Source: Acetatifactor sp.
GTDB lineage: Bacteria > Bacillota > Clostridia > Lachnospirales > Lachnospiraceae
DNA: 64,000 nucleotides
Direction: 5' to 3'
Assembly (NCBI GenBank): GCA_022511465.1
Contig: JAFLRM010000009.1
Span: 1-64,000, forward strand
Position 1 is the stretch's first letter, and each line of letters begins with the position of its first letter. This document shows positions 60,401 through 64,000 of the stretch, piece by piece. The notes beneath the pieces were generated by a model that was given only the letters and a program-made list of their open reading frames with translations, did not search any database and was not told the DNA's origin. Made by a program: the position numbers and the translations under genes.

Positions 60401-61648
60401 AAAAAGCCTTTTACGGAGGAGATGCGTGAGAACTATACAATCCTCTGTCCCCAGATGTCGCCTATCCATTTTGAGATCCTACAGCCTGCTTTCAACGCCT
60501 GCGGTTACAACTTTAAGGTACTGGACAACGACAATAAGCATTCCGTGGATGTGGGGCTGAAATATGTAAATAATGACGCATGTTATCCTTCTCTGCTGGC
60601 AGTGGGACAGATCATGGAAGCGCTGCTCTCCGGAAAGTATGACTTGAACAGAACTGCCATCATTATGACACAGACCGGCGGCGGATGCCGAGCCACCAAC
60701 TACGTGGGCTTTATCCGCAGAGCATTGGAAAAGGCTGATATGGCACAAATTCCGGTGATCTCCTTAAATTTAAACGGTATGGAGAAAAACCCGGGCTTTA
60801 AGCTGAACGCCAATCTGGGACTGCGGGCCGCTCTCGGCGCAGAGTTCGGCGATATCTTCATGCGCTGTGTGTACCGCATGCGCCCCTACGAGGCCGTGCC
60901 CGGCAGCGTGGACGCCATGCACGATAAATGGCGAAAGGAAGTCATCAAGTTTGTCACCGCAAATCACATTAAATTGTCCAAATTTAACAAGATGTGTCGT
61001 CAGATCATACAAGATTTTGACAACATTCCAACCCTTGATATTCAAAAACCCCGCGTTGGCATCGTAGGTGAGATCCTTGTAAAGTTTTCCCCTGCCGGAA
61101 ATAACCATCTGGTAGAACTTTTGGAGGCTGAAGGCGCAGAGCCCGTCGTTCCCGATCTGATCGACTTTTTGCTCTACTGCTTCTACAACCAGATTTACAA
61201 GGCAGAGCACTTCGGCACCAGCAAACGCGCCGCAAAGCTCTCCAAACTTGCGATCTGGGCCATTGAAAACCTGCTGCGAGGCGCGGCCACAAAGGAGTTT
61301 GAGTCGAGCAAACACTTTGATCCTCCCACCTCCATCTACAAGACCGTGTCCTACGCGGAACCCATCGTATCCATTGGCAATCAGACCGGTGAGGGATGGT
61401 TTTTGACCGGCGAGATGGTGGAACTGATTCAGGAGGATGTACCTAACATTGTCTGTACACAGCCTTTCGGCTGTCTGCCCAACCATGTGGTGGGCAAGGG
61501 TGTGATCAAGGCGCTGCGGAAAGCTTACCCTGAGTCCAACGTCGTGGCCATCGACTATGACCCCGGTGCCAGCGAAGTAAATCAGTTAAACCGCATCAAG
61601 CTGATGCTTTCCACCGCACAGAAGAACCTGCTGAAAAAGGCACAATAA
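57401..61648 (+). CDS. Double-activase / 2-hydroxyacyl-CoA dehydratase-like iron-sulfur protein
   Basis: A 1415-residue multidomain protein. Two BcrA/HgdC-type ASKHA ATPase (activase) domains come first: domain 1 (about 1-285) with [14 protein letters not shown] and [14 protein letters not shown]; domain 2 (about 320-590) with [14 protein letters not shown] and [16 protein letters not shown]. The Cys in each is the dimer-bridging 4Fe-4S ligand type. A cysteine cluster [17 protein letters not shown] follows (about 605). The rest (about 640-1410) is DUF2229-like and HgdB/dehydratase-like, with [30 protein letters not shown] and [10 protein letters not shown] cysteines. Such proteins are common in clostridia, and their substrate is unknown; no dehydratase or CoA-transferase genes are nearby. 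ATG 57401 fits homology; AAAGG is 12 bases upstream, a little far. Confidence 0.88.
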   Translation: MEFTQKYATLGIDIGSTTVKIAILDEAHTILFSDYRRHYANIRETLASLLKDAYEKLGNLTLCPMITGSGGLALADHLKVPFTQEVIAVATSLQELAPKTDVAIELGGEDAKIIYFEGGNVEQRMNGICAGGTGSFIDQMASLLQTDASGLNEYAKEYQSLYSIAARCGVFAKTDIQPLINEGATKEDLAASIFQAVVNQTISGLACGKPIRGHVAFLGGPLHFLSELKAAFIRTLNLDEEHIIDTDNSHLFAAIGSALNAKKETSYTMEEMVNKLSSDIKMEFEVERMEPLFADDEAYREFCTRHSKHHVGTGDLTAYQGNAFLGIDAGSTTTKIALVGEDGSLLYSFYSNNDGSPLKTAIRSIKEIYSLLPEGVKIVRSCSTGYGEALLKAAFLLDDGEVETVAHYYAAAFFNPDVDCILDIGGQDMKCIKIKNQTVDSVQLNEACSSGCGSFIETFARSLNYSVHDFADEALFAKHPIDLGTRCTVFMNSKVKQAQKEGASVADISAGLAYSVIKNALFKVIKVSDASELGKNIVVQGGTFYNDAVLRSFEKIANCEAIRPDIAGIMGAFGAALIARERYEEDYETTMLTFDQICELKFETSMAKCRGCTNSCRLTINKFSGGRQFISGNRCERGIGGQKNANNVPNLFEYKLKRLFSYEALAPDQAPRGTVGIPRVLNMYEDYPFWHVFFTQLGYRVVLSPNSTRKIYELGIESIPSESECYPAKLAHGHVTWLIRQGVEFIFYPALFYERHEVEGANNHYNCPIVTSYSENIKNNVEEISDGQITFRNPFMSFRDLGTVTDALTKEFTEIPASEIAEACRKGWEELAKARDDMRKKGDEVLKYLEETGKRGIVLAGRPYHIDPEINHGIPELITSYDIAVLTEDAVSHLGVPERPLIVSDQWMYHSRLYAAASYVKTVDNLDLIQLNSFGCGLDAVTTDQVSDILSGSDKIYTCLKIDEVNNLGAARIRIRSLLSALRVREKMGKQRTIRSAAIEKKPFTEEMRENYTILCPQMSPIHFEILQPAFNACGYNFKVLDNDNKHSVDVGLKYVNNDACYPSLLAVGQIMEALLSGKYDLNRTAIIMTQTGGGCRATNYVGFIRRALEKADMAQIPVISLNLNGMEKNPGFKLNANLGLRAALGAEFGDIFMRCVYRMRPYEAVPGSVDAMHDKWRKEVIKFVTANHIKLSKFNKMCRQIIQDFDNIPTLDIQKPRVGIVGEILVKFSPAGNNHLVELLEAEGAEPVVPDLIDFLLYCFYNQIYKAEHFGTSKRAAKLSKLAIWAIENLLRGAATKEFESSKHFDPPTSIYKTVSYAEPIVSIGNQTGEGWFLTGEMVELIQEDVPNIVCTQPFGCLPNHVVGKGVIKALRKAYPESNVVAIDYDPGASEVNQLNRIKLMLSTAQKNLLKKAQ

Positions 61649-61681
61649 GATGTTATAGAAAGCAACAAAAGGCAATAAAAA

Positions 61682-61709
61682 GCGGGTGCCGCCAAAAGCG
61701 ACACCCGTT
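61682..61709. terminator. Terminator between the activase and coiled-coil genes
   Basis: GCGGGTG (61682-61688) pairs with CACCCGT-type bases (61702-61708), with inner CGC / GCG pairing around CAAAA. T- and A-rich flanks on both sides suit a bidirectional terminator between convergent genes. Confidence 0.75.
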
Positions 61710-61717
61710 ATTTTACT

Positions 61718-61957
61718 TTAGGAAGCATTTTCTGCACGGTTTTCGATGTACTGTTGCAGCATCTCCACAACTTCCTCCGGTTCAAGCCCCGCATCCTCGA
61801 TCAGGTCGCTGACAGCTTCCAGCTCCTTGCGCCGCTTCTCCTCATAGAGCTCCGCAAGCTCTCTCTTCTCCGACTCCACACGGGTCATCAGCGCAGAGAT
61901 CAGCTCCTCCTTTGCCGTGATCTTCTCTTCTATGGTCTTTCTCTGTCCTCTCGCCAT
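61718..61957 (-). CDS. Small coiled-coil protein of unknown function
   Basis: 79 residues, almost entirely charged and helical: a long coiled coil (TIEEKITAKEELISALMTRV then KRELAELYEEKRRKELEAV) followed by a short acidic helical module (EDAGLEPEEVVEMLQQYIEN). The second half resembles the C-terminal LTPEEL-type module of DUF4315 proteins of conjugative elements, but no such element is here. The upstream region reads AGGAGG near the ATG. Probably a small DNA- or protein-associated factor; not assigned. Confidence 0.7.
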   Translation of the reverse strand: MARGQRKTIEEKITAKEELISALMTRVESEKRELAELYEEKRRKELEAVSDLIEDAGLEPEEVVEMLQQYIENRAENAS

Positions 61958-62085
61958 ATCTTCTTACCTCCTGTCCATCTTTTCTCTGATTTCAACAGCG
62001 CATATGACACTATTGTTTAATACAGTATATGGACAAGAATGGTAAAATATACCTGATCTTATAAATTTGTAAAAAAATATGTGTG

Positions 62086-62727
62086 TTAATCCAAGACTTC
62101 TATGCTCTCAATGATCGGCTGATATTCTGCCGGAACCGTGCCATTCATATCCACCACCACAGCATTTTCACAGATCTCATCCACAATCTCCATTCCCTCC
62201 GTCACATACCCAAAAACCGCATAGTCACCGTCCAACCGCACGGAATCCTGATGAACAATAAAAAACTGGCAACTTGCACTGTCCATAGATATACTTTTTC
62301 TCGCCATGGAGATCGCCCCTCTGGTGTGGGATAGGGGATTGCCTACTCCATTGTTGGAGAACTCGCCCTTGATCGTCTGTTCGGAGCCACCGGTCCCGTC
62401 TCCCAGAGGATCTCCCCCCTGCATCATAAATCCGTCCATAATGCGGTGAAAGGTAAGCCCGTCATAAAAACCGGATTGGGCAAGAGTGACAAAATTGGTT
62501 ACCGTGATGGGAGCATTGTCCGCATCCAGCTCTACGGAGACGGTTCCATAATCTTTAATATTGATATTCACGTGGTGCAGACCTGTCAGCAGTTCTTCCT
62601 CCGGCATTGTCTCCTCCTGCGTTGTATCTGTGTTGCTGTTACTCTCCTGTGGGTCACTGCCGCATCCTATCAGCAAAAATACGGTGACCATACACATCGC
62701 AAGCATTTTAATAACAATCGTTTTCAT
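62086..62727 (-). CDS. Cyclophilin-type peptidyl-prolyl isomerase lipoprotein
   Basis: 213-residue lipoprotein: signal peptide with lipobox VFLLIGCG, an acidic Asn/Thr/Glu-rich spacer, and a cyclophilin domain (about 55-210). The active-site blocks are GFYDGLTFHRIMDGFMMQGG (Arg and Phe/Met), GAISMARK and SCQFFIVHQDS. It should fold exported proteins at the outer face of the membrane. ATG 62727 with GGAGGAG upstream; the ribosome binding site overlaps the end of metA. Confidence 0.95.
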   Translation of the reverse strand: MKTIVIKMLAMCMVTVFLLIGCGSDPQESNSNTDTTQEETMPEEELLTGLHHVNINIKDYGTVSVELDADNAPITVTNFVTLAQSGFYDGLTFHRIMDGFMMQGGDPLGDGTGGSEQTIKGEFSNNGVGNPLSHTRGAISMARKSISMDSASCQFFIVHQDSVRLDGDYAVFGYVTEGMEIVDEICENAVVVDMNGTVPAEYQPIIESIEVLD

Positions 62728-62738
62728 ATTTTCTCCTC

Positions 62739-63671
62739 CTAAATCCACATTGCAGCAGGTACCTCCCCCAAATCGTAGGGAGTCATTTGATATACGTAAT
62801 AATTCAGCCAGTTACTGTACAGATTGTTGCTGTGGGCACGCCACTGAAGAAGCGGCTTCTCGTCAGGGTTATCATCCGGATAATAATTGTAGGGAAGCTG
62901 GATTTGGAGGCCCTTGTCCAAATCTCTGTGGTATTCATTGTTTAATGTATACCTGTCATACTCCGGATGACCGGCCACAAAAATCTTCCGTCCTCCCTCC
63001 GCGATGGCCAGAAGTACCCCAGCCACCGGTGACTCCGCAAGCACCATCAGTTCCTTACAGGCATGAATCTCCTCCGCGGGTGTCTCCGTGTGCCGACTGT
63101 GGGGAGCTAGGAAAATATCGTCAAATCCCCTCACAAGGGGGATCTTACGATTGGAAACCCGATGCTCATAGACACCAAAAAGCTTCTGTGAGAGCTTCCT
63201 CTTATTGATCCCATAATAATGGTAGAAGCCCGCCTGGGCTGCCCAGCAGATATGTAGTGTGGACGTCACATGGGTCTGCGCCCAATCTAAAATTTCACAG
63301 GTTTCCTCCCAGTAATCCACCTCCTCAAAGGAAATGTCCTCCACCGGCGCACCGGTGATGATCATGCCGTCATACTTATTGTTCTTCACCTCGTCGAAGG
63401 TGGTATAAAACTTGTTCAGATGGCTGGCCGGCGTATTCAGAGACACATGACTTTTCGCATTCATAAAGGTTACGTCTATTTGAAGAGGAGTGTTGGACAA
63501 TGCGCGCAGAAGCTGCAGTTCCGTATCCTGCTTTAAGGGCATATTGTTCAGGATCAGCACTTGAAGAGGACGGATATCCTGATGCATTGCTCGATATTCG
63601 TCCATGACAAAGATATTTTCATTCTCCAGAATTTCTCTTGCGGGCAGATCCCTCTGTATTCTGATGGGCAT
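62739..63671 (-). CDS. metA: Homoserine O-acetyltransferase, MetA type
   Basis: Acylates L-homoserine in methionine synthesis. 310 residues with the catalytic Cys142 in LHICWAAQAG and His235/Glu237 in VAGHPEYDRY. Family numbering matches without gaps. Residue 111 is Glu (TGAPVEDISF); in MetA enzymes Glu at this place goes with acetyl-CoA use and Gly with succinyl-CoA use, so the product is predicted to be O-acetylhomoserine. ATG at 63671 with AGGAGG seven bases upstream. No S-box riboswitch is present: the gap to ligA is only 12 bases. Confidence 0.96.
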   Translation of the reverse strand: MPIRIQRDLPAREILENENIFVMDEYRAMHQDIRPLQVLILNNMPLKQDTELQLLRALSNTPLQIDVTFMNAKSHVSLNTPASHLNKFYTTFDEVKNNKYDGMIITGAPVEDISFEEVDYWEETCEILDWAQTHVTSTLHICWAAQAGFYHYYGINKRKLSQKLFGVYEHRVSNRKIPLVRGFDDIFLAPHSRHTETPAEEIHACKELMVLAESPVAGVLLAIAEGGRKIFVAGHPEYDRYTLNNEYHRDLDKGLQIQLPYNYYPDDNPDEKPLLQWRAHSNNLYSNWLNYYVYQMTPYDLGEVPAAMWI

Positions 63672-63683
63672 GTTGATTCCTCC

Positions 63684-64000
63684 TACATATACTTCTGTAA
63701 AAATTCATCCTCCGTGAGCACCGGCACCTGAAGCTCCTTGGCCTTCTTGTTCTTGGCAGAACCCGATGTGCTGTCATTGTTGATCAGACAGGTGGTCTTG
63801 CCAGTGACGCTCCCTGTAACCTTGCCGCCCCGCTTCTCGATCTCCTCTTTGAGTTCACTGCGGCTGCCGTAGTGATCGAGGCTGCCTGTGATGACAAATA
63901 CAAGTCCCGACAGGGTCTGGCTGTCCGCGTCAAACTGAGGTGTCTCTATGATAAGCTCCGGCAGAAGCCGACCCAGCTTAGCCAGATTATCCGCATCCTG
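63684..64000 (-). CDS. ligA: NAD-dependent DNA ligase, C-terminal part
   Basis: The last 105 residues of a gene that starts beyond the right edge. They cover the end of the helix-hairpin-helix region and a BRCT domain: GLVFVITGSLDHYGSRSELK, then EEIEKRGGKVTGSVTGKTTC and KNKKAKELQVPVLTEDEFLQ. This matches the BRCT end of clostridial LigA, which joins nicks in replication and repair. The catalytic part is not in the window, so the call rests on the BRCT domain only. Not listed in the ORF track; stop TAG at 63684-63686. Confidence 0.88.

Noticed and set aside
63672-63683. S-box (SAM) riboswitch before metA
   Set aside because: Only 12 bases separate ligA and metA.
1-64000. CRISPR arrays, insertion sequences, prophage, attachment sites, tRNA or rRNA genes
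   Set aside because: No repeat-spacer pattern, transposase, integrase, phage structural gene, cloverleaf or rRNA segment was found in any gap.

Overview
The window reads as chromosomal DNA of an anaerobic, Gram-positive member of the Clostridia, most likely Lachnospiraceae. The evidence is a single-chain glycyl-tRNA synthetase, ScpA/ScpB, an era-yqzL-recO block, an Rnf complex, biotin/Na+-type decarboxylase subunits, a SleB-type cell-wall hydrolase, two penicillin-binding carboxypeptidases, many strong AGGAGG-type ribosome binding sites and moderate base composition. I see no tRNA, rRNA, CRISPR array, integrase, transposase or prophage. The family assignment is inferred from gene content and protein style, not from a search.

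Layout. 1-5650 (all minus): pckA (cut by the window edge), an M24 aminopeptidase, deoC, thrC and a SleB-like hydrolase. 5730-6601: an isolated plus-strand gene with an AP2 / degenerate HNH / AP2 architecture. 6629-12917 (minus): the complete rnfCDGEAB operon followed by a membrane-anchored GH25 muramidase. 13073-14176 (plus): a YprB-like exonuclease. 14269-20652 (minus): a tightly packed unit tetR, rpiR, FAD protein, cmk, ispH, rpsA, cheR, with a promoter and a candidate operator in front of tetR. 20749-24968: an AEC transporter and, divergently, an orphan hybrid histidine kinase. 24991-27261: a ketopantoate-reductase-like enzyme and a leucine-rich-repeat lipoprotein. 27300-27600: no gene, but a large cruciform-like inverted repeat with its own predicted promoter, a candidate structured RNA. 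27686-32985: a five-gene biotin-dependent sodium-pump operon containing both an acyl-CoA and a 2-oxoacid carboxyltransferase. 33117-38739: two D,D-carboxypeptidases, scpAB, a metallophosphoesterase and a CmpB-family membrane protein. 38842-46779: rpsU, alaS, an atypical Hsp70 and a giant J-domain/TPR protein. 46935-50993: glyS, a lipoprotein, recO, yqzL-like and era. 51021-57245: a DUF4349 lipoprotein and an operon of a pseudo-rhomboid, a sigma-70-like protein without region 4, an unknown protein and an M16C peptidase. 57320-61648 (plus): a 1415-residue double activase / dehydratase-like iron-sulfur protein. 61718-64000 (minus): a coiled-coil protein, a cyclophilin lipoprotein, metA and the 3' end of ligA.

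How it fits together. The metabolic genes describe C4 and ion-gradient energetics. PEP carboxykinase links PEP and oxaloacetate. The decarboxylase operon can couple decarboxylation, or carboxyl transfer between 2-oxoacids and acyl-CoAs, to Na+ export. Rnf couples ferredoxin oxidation to NAD+ reduction and ion export. Most of the rest is housekeeping (translation, chromosome segregation, cell wall, amino acids).

The best candidates for undescribed biology are the structured element at 27330-27582, the sigma-like protein lacking promoter-recognition regions in an operon with a pseudo-rhomboid, and the AP2/HNH/AP2 protein. Start codons were re-chosen from ribosome binding sites where the ORF track began at an upstream GTG/TTG or in-frame ATG.
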